Shown: positions 1 through 13,780 of the stretch, piece after piece | Layout: each line of letters begins with the position of its first letter | Numbering within the stretch: position 1 is the first letter of the stretch | DNA from: Archegozetes longisetosus | Lineage: Eukaryota; Arthropoda; Arachnida; Sarcoptiformes; Trhypochthoniidae | Length of the DNA: 64,000 nt | NCBI GenBank assembly: GCA_018873245.2 | Contig: JAEMBT020000007.1 | Span: 372,001-436,000 of the forward strand | Direction: 5' to 3' | Position numbers and translations under genes: made by a program | Notes under the pieces: generated by a model | Told to the model about the DNA's origin: nothing | The model's input: the letters and a program-made list of their open reading frames with translations, nothing else | Database searches by the model: none

Positions 1-865
1 ATGATATGTCACTAACACAACTCCACCACTAAATCAATAATAGCAGAGAATAAAACTTATGAATTTTCTAAATGCTCTCAAATTGCTTTGCGTTACAAAC
101 AAACAGGTTCTTTTTACAATCAAAATTTCATTTGTTCAAATAAGATATTCTTGTTTTTCTAATTTGTTTATTGAAATATACATTTTTTGTTTAATATATT
201 CTCGAATGTAAGATCTGACTGCCAACAGCACAAACGGCTAAACAAATGCAAATTTTTATCATTCAAAGGAATTCAATTTAGAATTGTGCACAAATTCAAT
301 CTTTATTATGCAATCAATAATATTGTGAACATTTTTGACTCTATCCTAAATCAAGTGATATCCACTTGAAAGCAACACCATTCATATGTTCGTCCAATCA
401 GTATTCAGTATTTCTTCTGATGTAACTTTAAAAAATGCAAATCTTTCTAACATGTCTCGATTTAGTCATATTTAGTAATAACTAGTTATTATCTAACAGA
501 AGCTTCAACTAAGGTCGTGGTAGTATTAGGGAAAAAATCCGATAATATCTATCCAATAGCTAATAAATACCTATTTTGAAAGCATTTCTCAACAAACTTT
601 CGGCTTAGTCTCTAAAGCTTCTTTGCGTCAACTTATGAGCCTTTGGATTGTTTGCAAACATTTATTTGAAAATTTTTCAAATTTGTTCTACGGATTAATC
701 GTGATGCTTGACAACAGAACACATCAATTATTATTCATTGTTTCATTCATTAGCATAATATTTGGTTTTGGATGCAATCATTTTTTCAAATTTGTTGGCA
801 GTTTTTCAAAATTTGATTATGAGATCGAAAATATAAGGATAATGAAATGAAAAATGCTAACTTAC
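1..865. other. Dscam intron, left edge of window
   Basis: A+T-rich DNA downstream of the Ig2 exon on the minus strand. I found no exon continuing Ig2 here, so the next exon lies beyond base 1. The reading frames at 187-369 and 623-850 look like chance. Confidence 0.6.
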
Positions 866-965
866 CATTTGCCAGATTTGAGTGAATTTGCATTCCGTCG
901 TTTGTGATCCAATTCGTAACCCAAACATATTCTCTAACAAAGCTCGGAATATGACATTTCAATAT
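866..965 (-). CDS. Dscam: Dscam exon: Ig2, first half
   Basis: A 100-nt exon (33 codons plus 1 nt) preceded by a CAAATAG acceptor and followed by a GGTAAG donor. It encodes 'ILKCHIPSFVREYV', then 'VTNWITNDGMQIHSNLANG', which is the B-to-C strand region of Ig2 with the first disulfide Cys and the core Trp. It corresponds to the start of the region encoded by the mutually exclusive exon 4 cluster of insect Dscam1. Only one copy was noticed here. The next exon is outside the window. Confidence 0.88.
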
Positions 966-3900
966 CTATTTGGCAAACGCGAAAAAATAGAAAAGAATAG
1001 TTGAACATATAAACTAGTGAACAAACTAAAGAATAGGCCATAATTCTTATAAATTAGATGATCCGCCACTTACACCAGTATTGCCTTTAATGACAAAATC
1101 GTCATAAACTTGCACTTCGTATGACTGCTTCACGCCTACAAATAAACGATCATATAATATATGGCATTTTTCTTGTGTCAGAAAAATTTTCTCTCTTATG
1201 TTATAACAGATATTCTCTTTTATGACATGAGAACTATTTGTAAAAAAGTGGGTTTAACTCTGAATTTTTCTTCATTTTTTTCTCATTTCATATTTTTAGC
1301 GCCGATAAACTTATTCTTTTCACTCTGTGATCATATTTTGGGAATAGAGAGGAAAAATGAGAAAAATATAGTGAATCTATTGTAGCAAATGCTTCAAAAC
1401 TTTTTTTTGAACAGTAGTTTTTCTATTGTGTTGCGTTTGGAGGCATGAGTTGAATCAATAGAATAACAATAAGTTATTTTATTGATTTTTAGGCTCAGGC
1501 TTAACATTCTATAATATGTAAATTTATAATACATGGACTCGATTGTGATAAAACTTTTGGTAACAAACATATTAAGTAAGAAGATAGATCTCGATTCAAA
1601 CCTCTGACAATAGCTCTTATTTACAACTGCCGTGTCTAAATACTTTAGAATAAAAAATTGTCGCCTAAATATTTGAGTCAGAACTATGAAAACAGTAACA
1701 ATTCAATGTACAAATTGCTCTAATTGTAAAATGCATAGACTTTCAATTGAAAACTATTGATTGAAGCTAGTTCTCGAAACGTTAAGGGATTAAAATTATG
1801 TAAAATTAATCGCATTCAAACAGATCATATTTCGAAATAAAAATAATTGATTTGAGTCGAGCTAGCGTATATCAAATTGTCTTAATACAGCAATGAACCT
1901 TGCTAAAGTGAAATCTCGTTAATTGTTGGTGTCCAATCATTCACTATAGCGAAGTATTACTGTGATAAGTTGCTAACATTATTCTCAATAATATACTTGT
2001 TTTATTTCAATTCAAATTGAAAATTGAATTTATCTTCTAGTTATCCAATGTATTGTTTGCAGTGATTCTAAAAATAACTCGATTTGAACCTCATTTAGCG
2101 AAAGAATCTAATTCGAAGTTAGAGCTAAAATAGGAAACAAACTGCTCAAAGTTTATGACACTCAGACACTAGTTTGTGAACATATTTTACTTAAGTATCA
2201 ATCATGATGAGTATTTGTACCAAAATAACTTTGAGTAGTGGAAAGCCATTGCCACCAACTTCTATAAGTGTTTGCAATAAAAACTAATCAGTCAAATGTT
2301 TTCTCATTTGAGTAGATAATGGAAAAAGCTTATGATTTATGCAAAAGCCGTAGATTGACGAATCGATCTGAAAAAGGCACGAATCGCTTGATTAAATAAA
2401 ATCCTTTATCAATAATAATATTAGTTTTGTCTCAAGATATCCATTAAAGCGAATCCTGATCTTTAGTGACATTTGTGTCATCAATATAACAACAAATGAC
2501 GCGGAATATCAGTACTAGAAGAGGAAACTATATATCTATTGAACTTAAAGGAAGCCTAAAAAAGATGAAGAGAACGAAAGATTAGAGTCATTATCGAAAG
2601 CATCGCTTTTGCTCATCTCGAGTATAGGAATTAGATTGACTCAAGCCTTTCTTTTGTTTATCTAAACTTTTAACACTTTTAATATAAGTTATCCCTCGAG
2701 TCGACGAACAGTAAAGAGCTCTTCAATGCCTAACACGATTTTCTTTTTACGAAAAGCGAACCAATTATTAGACAAAGTGTTTGTTTCTGTGCATACCTTT
2801 TGTTTAAGCCAACAAATAAGCTAACAGTTCATTACTATATAATCAACTCAACCGTTATATAAGCTCTTACGAGGAGTTTAGTATAAAATCTACAGAATAT
2901 TCTTTGAATATTAGTTATATAACGCACTGATCACACAACAAATAAGCGCAAAAAAGAATGGATCAAAAATAGGGTAAAGTAATTGGCAAATAATTGAATT
3001 TTATGAACTTTCAAATCAATACAATCTATTTTTAGACTGAGCGCACAGTAATTTGATTAAAGTAATCAAAGAGTCACTCTTTCATCGGGAAAAACTGAAT
3101 AAAATAGCGTTTAAGCAACGATATTGAGTAGAGAAATAATTTTGTTGATAGTAATAAGTATTAGAATCTCTCAATCTTTTAGAGCAAACCAACTAATGTA
3201 AAACTGTTCTTCATTTATCATCCGTTTTCAGTGACTTAGTTGTATTGCACCCCGTTTAATGTCATCAACAGAAGGCATCTAAAAGGGAGTCATATATATG
3301 TGGTGGTGGCATATGGTTCAAAACACTTTTATTGATGTGTGACTGTGTCTGACTCTATGCTTCACTTCCAAAACTTTATATCTATATTAAAAGTGATAAA
3401 TAATATATTTCTCTACGCGGAATCGAAACTAAAGTTCTCGTTTAATGCTAGGTCTCCCTAATACTGGTCGTGATCTCAGAGCTGAATTAAATGAAATTTG
3501 TCCTTGTTATTAGTTTTACACTTTCATAGCGATAGTCACCTCATGTCGTAGGATATTAAAGTCGAAAAAGTGTTACATTCATATTAAATAAAGTTATATT
3601 ATTCATGAGATTCGCCATTATTTTTTTATGGCCAGATATTTCGATTAGTTGTAGTACTGGTTAGTAATTAAATAAATTATTCAAAACTTAATCATTTCAT
3701 CTATCGATATAATTGTATGGAGAACGTGCCGTCAAGTTTTACGTAAAAATTAAGTTATTTTCACAAATAATTTAACATTATTTATTCGAATGATTGAACA
3801 AAGACGTATGAGTTGAAGATTCGTACACAAACAATTGCATACAATCAAACGTTAAAGTCGAGCAACAATTTTCAGAAAAATTAATGGAAAATGAAATCAC

Positions 3901-6900
3901 GCATAACTTCGTATCATTAATCAATGGGGAAAATGTTTTCAATTGCTTGAATTACGGACCAGGAATAGTAAACATAATAAAAAAGTTGATTTTTCAAGTC
4001 ATACTATTTTAAGACTTGCCACACAGAGCACTTCTCACTGCAAACAACACAAAGAATTATGAGTGCATTTCGCTAATTGGTTCTGATTTATTCTACGAGT
4101 AGAATATGAAAAACAAATTCTCGCTCTTTATAAGAGATGCGAATAGAGTTGAGGCTGAATACAAAACAAGTGAGATATGAGTGAAATTGCGTGACGCGCA
4201 ACGAATAAAGTCATTTTAATGTCTGTTTTTGAAGTGTTTCAAATTTATGCAATCATATATCTCTGCTTTGTTTTTGCTGTAAACTTGTTCTTACTTTGCT
4301 TTTATATCTCGTGAGAGTCCAATTTCTGAATGGCTTCAATAACCATAATAATTATTGAACATTTTATGGCTCTTTCTCTCCTAAACACGTTTAGAGAAAA
4401 TAAAGTATCGCATGAAAAATATTGAAATGCGATGCCATAAACCTTAAAGTTCAATTCTCTTCAGTGGTCAGCGATGTAATGATTCAATTTAAAAACTTGT
4501 TTCGTAAAACACATTTTTATTCGTAAATCATTGAATTTCCCATTAAATTCTGAATTTTTATTTTATGATAGCTGCCTTAAATTGATTTATTTGGTGCAAC
4601 ACAACAACACATACCTGGCTCCTGCCACTTATCAATAATGATAAGTTGCAAATAAACAAAACATAGACAAAATGTCATTTTAATATAAATAAATTGAAAT
4701 TTTTAACTTTCAGCTCAAATTTTAAACCGGATCGCATTTTCTATAAAAAAGTGTTTTTAAGCTGAAATCTGTTTCGACTGAATGCCGTGTACTCGGAACA
4801 AACTTCAGACTCGACTCGCACTCAAACAACAGTTAAGAAACAATCAGACATTGAAAGTGAAGACTCGGAATAGTAAACCTTGACACTAGCTGTTACACCT
4901 GATAACATGTCGGTGTTATCCTTCATACCCTTGAGTGCCAGGTTATTCTTGAAACAGCTCGCATCTAAGGATTTAATCTAACATTGTCTTCGTATACGGC
5001 AATAAATCTTCATAACCACTGATTCAAAAACTCGCTTCTAGTCATTGAAGTGTTTGAGTCAAGTAAAATATATACAAAGAAGCAGAAGAATTACCCACAT
5101 TAATAAGCTTTCGAATGATGTGATAACTCTACTGCGTGTTACTTTTTATGTACTCTTCTCTAAACATTGTTTCATTCATTCTCTATAAAGCACTGAAGCC
5201 ATTAATGCTATTTTAATTAGATGTTACTCTGCATTTCCTAATTAAAGAAAACTGTAAGCAGTTTTAAATTAAATCTAAAGCCTTAGAGAAGCAGACTTTG
5301 TCTGACTCATTAAAGAGTAGGATTCACTGGGAAAGAGTAGCACAAAATTTGCTATTTTGAAGAATTCTAGTTTTAAGAGTCTAACTATTTATACTAATGA
5401 ACATTAAAACCTTAGCAAATAATAATCCTCTCCGGGAATTAGAGAATGCATTAGTTTGTAGTAAAAGTTTAAGGATTTGTAAAGTGAATACTAATTTGGT
5501 ATTTGATATACTTTTTAGCTTCAAAGAGAAGGCGAACGCAAACAGAAGTAAAAAATAGAAAAAGAGTGTATCCTAAAAAGGAGGAAACAATAATCAGGTT
5601 TGATTTAGTCGACAAAACAGTACATAAACTGATGCTGTCGATAGAGTTTTGGACCTAGTTTTGAATGCAAACAACTTTGTTTCAAATTACTTTATGTCAG
5701 TCTCTTTTGGGGAATACAACAGAAAAACTCGTGGGAAAGACGGCACATGAGTTCGAACGACGAGAGAATTGATAAAAAAAGTTAAGTTAAGGAACAATTC
5801 AAACAAAAATAATAGCAGAGTTTGAGCGTTGGGATGAGTTTTATTCAATTATTCTGTTGTCAAGAAGTTTGTTTAATACAAAATCCCCTTAAAAGAAAGT
5901 AGAATATGTGGAGTACAGTCTAACAAATATACAAATGTATCTCGAATCAATGTATTGAACGAATATACTGTCAGTGCTTTTCGAAATATTGACAACAACC
6001 CGGTAATCACCTGCCTAGAAGAGTTTCAGAATAGACAGACAGATTAATCTGTTTAAATTACTGCTCTCCTTCAGATTATCTAAGTCGTCAAATTTGCAAT
6101 AAATAAATATTGAAAATTTCAAACGAAGAAAAAATAGCTTAAGACCTGAAGTTAAAAAGCTGAACATTTAAATACGGTTGAACTTGCCAGCTATGATTGA
6201 TATTGCAGTATTGCACTTAATCTAGTCATATAAAATTAGCTTCAATGCAAAATCCATTAAACGTGAATTAAGCAATAATTAATGAAACTCAATATACATC
6301 CGGTCGTGTCCTTATTATAAAAAATGATTTACTCTGACGAGTCAGAGTATTATTTTTAGACTCTCTCCATTTAAACAACTATCTTTTTTATCGACTGTAC
6401 GCGGGTTTTGTTAGACATGAAGAAAAAGAACGAAGAATAATAGTTGTTTGAATGGAAAAGTGTGTCACAAATAGAAAAAAAATAATAAGGAGTTACAGCT
6501 TTTTTCGAGGCAAACAAATGGAATCGATTGTTGAGAACACAATTCATTTTGTGTTTATACTGTTATTCATTAACTTAAGAATAAGTGTAAATGACTAACA
6601 GATACTTCAACACAATTTGTTTATAGCTACAGTATGTTAACAAAATTTAGAGCAAAAGTTTATTTAAACTTTAATTTATGAATGTTTTGCTACTAATGCT
6701 AAATAAAATATTCAAAACAGTCAACCATATATTAGATGAAGGCAATTAAATTGATTAATATTTTCCAGTTTTGTTTATTTTAACAGAAAATTTCGGGTTT
6801 CAAACGTTGTGGACTATTGTGAACTTGGAGCTCTAGTCCAATAAATTCTATAAGATTTATGATTTTCTTATTGTCTATGTTCTTAATGACCTGATAAGAG

Positions 6901-9900
6901 ACTGAATTTCCGCTTATTCAAAGAATTCAATCTAAAGGTTTGCGCTAACAGTTGAAGCGTGAGCTCTAATATGTCTCTAATATCCGGTAAAAAATGGAAC
7001 ATCACATCAATTTGTTTGAGTTGCATTGGAGTACTAACTTTTTACTCGTATGAGAGCAATATGTTCTGTATGTCAATCAAAAATTGTTGACAACGGCTTA
7101 AAAAGCGTCATTTCACATGTGATTTGCTTTCTTTATAAATAAAACTGATAGAAAACTTCTATACTTCCTAAGTTTCTGTCATTGTCTGGAAACGAACCTA
7201 TTTTTCGAGTTTAAGTTTATTTTGTGTCAGAGCTTATAAGGTTTTGCCAATTTCGCGCTCAAAAAACTTATTTATTATTGAATTTTTTTGTTATAAGTTA
7301 CCATTGAGAGAAAGTATTACTTTTTTGTTGCGCAAAAACCATATTATCGGTAACCATATTATTAAGATTTGGATCAAAGATATTACTAGTTCTCATATTT
7401 TTGAACTTATCTTCTAAACTGATTCACAAAATACTTTGAAATTTTGTTTTTTATTCAATCTGGTGCTAAATAATGAGAATAACTTGTTTTCGTGCTCTAC
7501 GACTGATAAGAAAAATTTGAGATAAAGACTTGAATGATTGTAGAAATCATTTATATCTAAAACACAGATAAAACAATTCTATCCAAAACATAAGTCCTAA
7601 ACAGAATTAGACCGAAAAAGACAGAAGTGGACACATCTTTAATTGGGATCAATATTTTGTTCTCTATTTTTTGTGTCTTTTCATATAGAGAACTGTCACT
7701 AAACCCTAATCACTAGACTTACGGTTGAAATACTTGAAGCGAAGAGACATCTCCTAGTCTTTAGCTTTTTCTAAAGTGATGAACAGTTCACATAAAGTAC
7801 ATTTCGTAATAATAGTTTAAAATGACCATTAAATAAATAGATCTATAAGTTAAGAAATACTATATTTTTAGGGACAATAAAGCGTTTGGTATTAAAGTCA
7901 CTACAATTTGTTAGGCTATGAACACTTTAGAGTCAATAATCATCCCTAAAACTGAGAAATACGAATAAAAATCCTATCATTTATTCGACAGGATAAACTT
8001 ATTTGACAAGTAAAGTAAATTTCAATTTGAAAAGCTTGCTAAACTTCAAAGTTCTACTAATATTAAAGTTTAATTCTAATTAGGTTTAAAGTTTTCAAAT
8101 TAGAGTAGCGAGTTTGAGATTCAAATATAATTTTGCTTAAATCAATATCCATTCAATTGATGTCATTTTAGTCCTAATACTTATTTTATATATTATTCAA
8201 AAGGAAACCTATTTTCCATTAATTTCTCGGAACACAATTATAATCGATTCCCAAAATATTATTATTTAGGCATAACTGAAACACTTTGATGATATTAGGC
8301 GCATGAATATGTCATCAAATGACTGCTCTTTTTCCATCATATCTAGTATTTTGCAAATTAAACGACAAAAGTAATTGAATAAAGCGATGCCTTTTTGTTG
8401 ATCATATGCTATAACACAAATTGACTCAAAACATCGAAATGAGAGATATTTTTCTATATGAAGACAAAGTATCCAAAGTATCATCATATGATGTGTGCAT
8501 TTGGATCATATGGAATGCCAGTTATTTCAAACTGACATCAAATGTCAAAAATAAGGCTCACTAGAAATGAGCTCAATTTTTTGTATTACATAACTGAAGA
8601 CTATTTTATGACTGAATTTTGAGCAAATTTTTCAACATTTACAAGTGGTTCAAAATTTTGATTGGAATCTTGGTCACTTATAAAGACTAACCATAACTAT
8701 AAACTTAACTCATTTGTTTGGTTTTATAACTTGAAAAAAATGAAAGCTAATAAACTTATATAACAAGTAATGACTCGAAAAACCAGTAATAAAATTATAC
8801 TATTATTTCATATGATAATACAAAGCGCAATATAAAAACAACGATAAAACTAAACAAGAAAATTTGATAAAAGTTAATGTTTATTTTGATCAAATTATTA
8901 CATTATTTGATTGGCTCAACTAAAATAGATGTTGACATAACATGAAAAAATAGGTAAAAGTTATGGTATAATAATGTTCGCATCGAGCGTTCACTCAAGT
9001 GAATTCCTAATAACGAATAGCATTGATCTCATGTAGTATTTCACGGATGAGAGAATTGGCAATATTAGTGTTACACTCAATACGAATTATGACCATATAA
9101 TAAGAGATGCTTTACATCACAATTATTCTGTTATGTCGCCAACAATATTAATAGATATCATATTCTAAATGATAATCCAATAAATAGCAGTTAAGGTATT
9201 AGTTGCCGATACGACTGATAGTCAATAATTAAAAACTTATAGGAAGTCGAGCACAATATAGTTGAAACCTTATTTCCATGTCAGACTTATACAATAAAAT
9301 CCTAAGACTCAATTCTTTTCTCTACTCTTCTGATCGTAAGAGTAGAGAAACATTCAGAATCTGAAATCAAATGTGAAATATGAACTATGTTATTATTGCA
9401 TTCAATATGAACATCTATTAACAGACCTGAAACTTAATAAAAGAATAAATAGATTACAAAATGATTTCAAAATGAAACTGAGCAAAATACAAAGTAATAA
9501 AAGCTTTGATAAAGACAAACAAACAAATAAGAAACAGCACATCATATGAAATGCGTGACTGGAGGAATAGAATGTTAAATATAATTTGATATAAAAAAGC
9601 TAGCATTTCAAATTATTAAAAAACCAGAAAAAATTTCGCGTTATTAGAGATGCGGAATGACATTATGGGAAATGTCATAAATAGCAGCGGTTACCGCACT
9701 TTATTAGTGGCCTCAACACAATAGCTTCAGGTTTGGCTTTGTGTCCAATGATTCGTTTAATGGGTTTCTCTCAGTTGGAGATATAAAAAGATGCATTACC
9801 AAATGTTATGGCTTAATATAGACAGAAATTTTAATAATCATAAGTTTATAATATTCGAACTGCTGCTCTGAAGCCTGAAGTCTACGCTTTTTCTATGTAT

Positions 9901-12900
9901 TATTACTTTAAGGGATGTCGTCTTTCGATATTAAACTTTGTTTTATTCTTAAAAATACAATTGAAGGCAGAAAATGTTTTACATTCTAATAGTCAGGATA
10001 GAGAAGAGCAGAAGAAAAACTAATATTTTATATGGAAAATGTTATGAACTTATAAATCAAAAGACATTTCCTTTCTTTTTCACTAAACTATACTATTATT
10101 GAAGCGCTTCAATATATACGAGTGAAAAACCATATATGAGTTATAATAGTAACATCTTTTTTGTTGATCTTAATATAATTTGGGCGTTTGCATCACTCAA
10201 TGCAACTATTATATATATAGAAAATTATTTATTTCAGCGTTTAGGCATTTATTACTAACTCCTACAAAAACACTCGACAACTGTTGCCATTAGACCAAAA
10301 CTAATTATATTACATAATCATTATTTAAAATTATCAATCGTTAAAATACGATTATATACTTCTAGGAATTATATTTGAAGTTTAGTTTTCAATGCAAAGT
10401 ATTTTCAGTCAGAGCAAAGCAAAGCTTTTCATAATAGCTTTACTGCAATGCATTAATGGATAACTGTTAAGTATGATTATAGTTAGAGTTAGATATTCAG
10501 CATTCTTATGCAATCATTAAATCCAAAGCATTTCTCATTTAGACTGGTTTTAAAATTACAAAATACCGATATATATATATATATATATATATCTCAATAT
10601 ACAGATAGCTTGTTGTTGCGAGTAAGCTTAGATTTTGATAAATACTCAAAAGTCTAATTAACTGAAAACTGAACTTCTGTTCTCTTAAGGCTGAAGTTTT
10701 ACTACAATTTAAAAAGTTCTGAAAAGATAAGATTCCTCCCATCTTCTCACTTAAATTGGTTCACATTTTTTTGCGAATGAGTAAAGATTTGATTATTTAA
10801 AAACTTTTATTTGGCATTATTTCTAAGTCTCTATTGAAAGAAGATCGGTTTTCGAAAGTGTTTTCTATTCATAGAAGTCCGACAATTGAAGTGATTGATT
10901 AATGATTGAGACTTATTTTGTTTAGTAACAGCCGATTTTGAGCTTTTTTGTTTAATAAATTGACTTTTGTCAAATAAACTAACAATGCATAGAATTGCCA
11001 AACTATTAATAATATAAATTAATAAAACTTTTATTCTTTTTCCTTTCTCTCTGAGCAATGAGTAAATTATAGTAAAAGTCAAACATTTCCATCAGAGTCA
11101 CATCAGCGCTGCCTTTGTTTCGCTTCGATTCACATTTAGTTTCAACTCTTGGGTCAAAAAAATAACTAATTCTTGACGTGAGTCGCATTTCTCAGAGCTC
11201 TCACTCTCTCAATGATCATCAAATAAGTTAAGCCTAACTTTTACATTGTTTCAGCAAAAATACAAATGAATCGAAACAAGAAAAAAGTTAGAGCCAAAGA
11301 AACAAACTCTAAAAGAGGAAAAGTCATGAGAGAAAAGCGCTGCACAAAAAATAGGAGAAGTAATGATAAAAGTAAAGTATTTGCAATGATATCGTCAGCA
11401 ATACATGATTGAAAGTAATGATAAAATGCAAATCATGAAAATGTACTTTTTATTCAGGAATTACAATAGCTTTTCATAAGCAAAAAACATGAAAGAGTGA
11501 GGTTTTCGTTTCAAACGATATGCAAATTAAATTTGTGACAAACTCGAAAATCCAACAGTAATTTGTTAGAAGACAGTAATGTTTGCATATTTTAGATGCA
11601 AAGACTCTTCATTAATAGTTGAATGGTAACTACGAAAGTGCCGTTACTATAAAAAAAAATATTTTTCTCATCTTTCGCTCTGTTCTAAAGCAAATTTGAA
11701 GTTATATTTTGCATTTGAATGCTTTTTTAGTATAAAACAGATCCCTATTTTGTTTGACAAAACAATACAATAGGAGAAAGAGTAGACGAAACCTCACTTC
11801 ACTAATAGTATGATCTATTAATAAGACAACGCCTGTAATGGATATTACATTGAATGTAAATTCATTTAATTTATCATTTAATTAATAATAAATGAATAAT
11901 TAATGTCGAAAAATTGACATTTGATTTTATACTTAGTTCCTGTACAGATTTCAGATATTTTGTCATAATTATGCTGTCAATAAAGTTTGTCTTAACTTAC
12001 TTTTAATGCATTAATACTTTATTAAACTTTAATCAAATATTTTGCATTGATCCAATGTATAATTTGTATAAATAATAGGAGCATAATGCATTCATTTTAG
12101 TCAAATAAAACTGAAACTCATATTAAATGGTAATATATAACAATTTTTGCCGAATGTTTTATCGCTATCCAAAAGTTCAAATGTTTATCATTAATTAGAC
12201 ATTACTGTATTCTTTGTTCAATTATCGCTCATATATCATCATCTCTTGTTTAATCTAACAAATTATGCAAATAAGAGATGACGAGGCAAACTCTACGCAG
12301 AATAGCATAGAATGTGAAGCCTTTCAAACCTGAAGTGTTTCATTTGCCTGTATTTAGAAAGTACACAAAATAAATTTTAATTCTGAAATATAGCTGTAAT
12401 TAAGGCTGTGGATTTCAGAATCGTTTGCAATTCAGCGTTTAGTCAACCTGAAAATTGTTTTACTTAATCAAGTCTGATTCCTATTAAGGAAAAAATCTTT
12501 AGGGCACAGCTTCAATTCATTACTCAGATCTTACTTTAAGCTTAAAACTTTCAATGTTAATCAAATTTCTTCAAAAAATGATCAATACATCAGAGGTTTT
12601 AAACATTCATTTAATGCGATCTCTCAAAAAGCCTTAGTTTTGATTTTGCGAAATATAGTAACTAGCTTAAAACTTAAGAAAAATTGCAAGCCCTTTAGTT
12701 TGACTGAGACCAGTATATGGAATAAGACTATATTCGCATTAGCTTTTGCTGAGAAAGTACTGAGACGTTCTATTCTGTATGCGAGATTTCGTTTGCAGCT
12801 TATAAAATAAATCTCGAATAAATACGTTCATTTGTGTCACAAGTAAAAGCTATTAATCATTTACAATTTGCATTTTTTGTTTATTAACAAACTAATAGAC

Positions 12901-13716
12901 TTAGACATTACTGGCTTTTAATTATTAAATAATTACAGTTCTAGTTCCTCTAACTATTAGTTTGAGAAGAAATATTAAAATTTTCAAAGTATACAAAACA
13001 CTAAATTTACAAATATGTAATAAAATGATATCCTGATTGTAACTATTGGCTAAATTCTGACCCCGTGAAACTCAAATTCCTGATTACGCCAATGAAGAAC
13101 ATAAAAGAAATAAAAAGTTTTTTGAACATTTCATTCAACATTTGTAAATATAAAATAAATTTTTATTGAATCTGTTTATATTTAAATGCCAAAATTTTGA
13201 GCGGAACTCACGTTTCGTTCAGGGATTCAGAACTATATGAATATGAACAATAACTTTCCTCTTTTCTGAATTAATTTATATTTGTCGTAAAATTTTATGC
13301 AACACAATATTTTGCTTGTGTAGACCATGCCTTTTGAACTTTATTCTCTGAATTTTCTAAATGCAAATGCGAAATAGAAGAATAATCTGCACAAGTTTTA
13401 CAAAATGCATTCTTCAATATCAAAGTTCAAACGGAACACAGAGTAAGACTTTTGAAAATATCGATGAATTTAAGTTTAAGATGACTGACAGAATATTTTT
13501 TTTAAAGAAATAGTTGAAAATATTTGACTACAATAATGAAGTAATACTGTTTTGTGAGCATTAAATAAGTTCATTCAAGAAATTTCACTATTCTGACAAT
13601 GGTTCTAATATAGCTTTAGAAAATTCAGGTTTTGAACATGAATTGCAAATGTAAGAATCGTGTTCTCCTTCAATACTGATAGCATTCACGTTTTTACTCT
13701 TTTAGCTATAAGTGAG

Positions 13717-13780
<64 letters not shown>

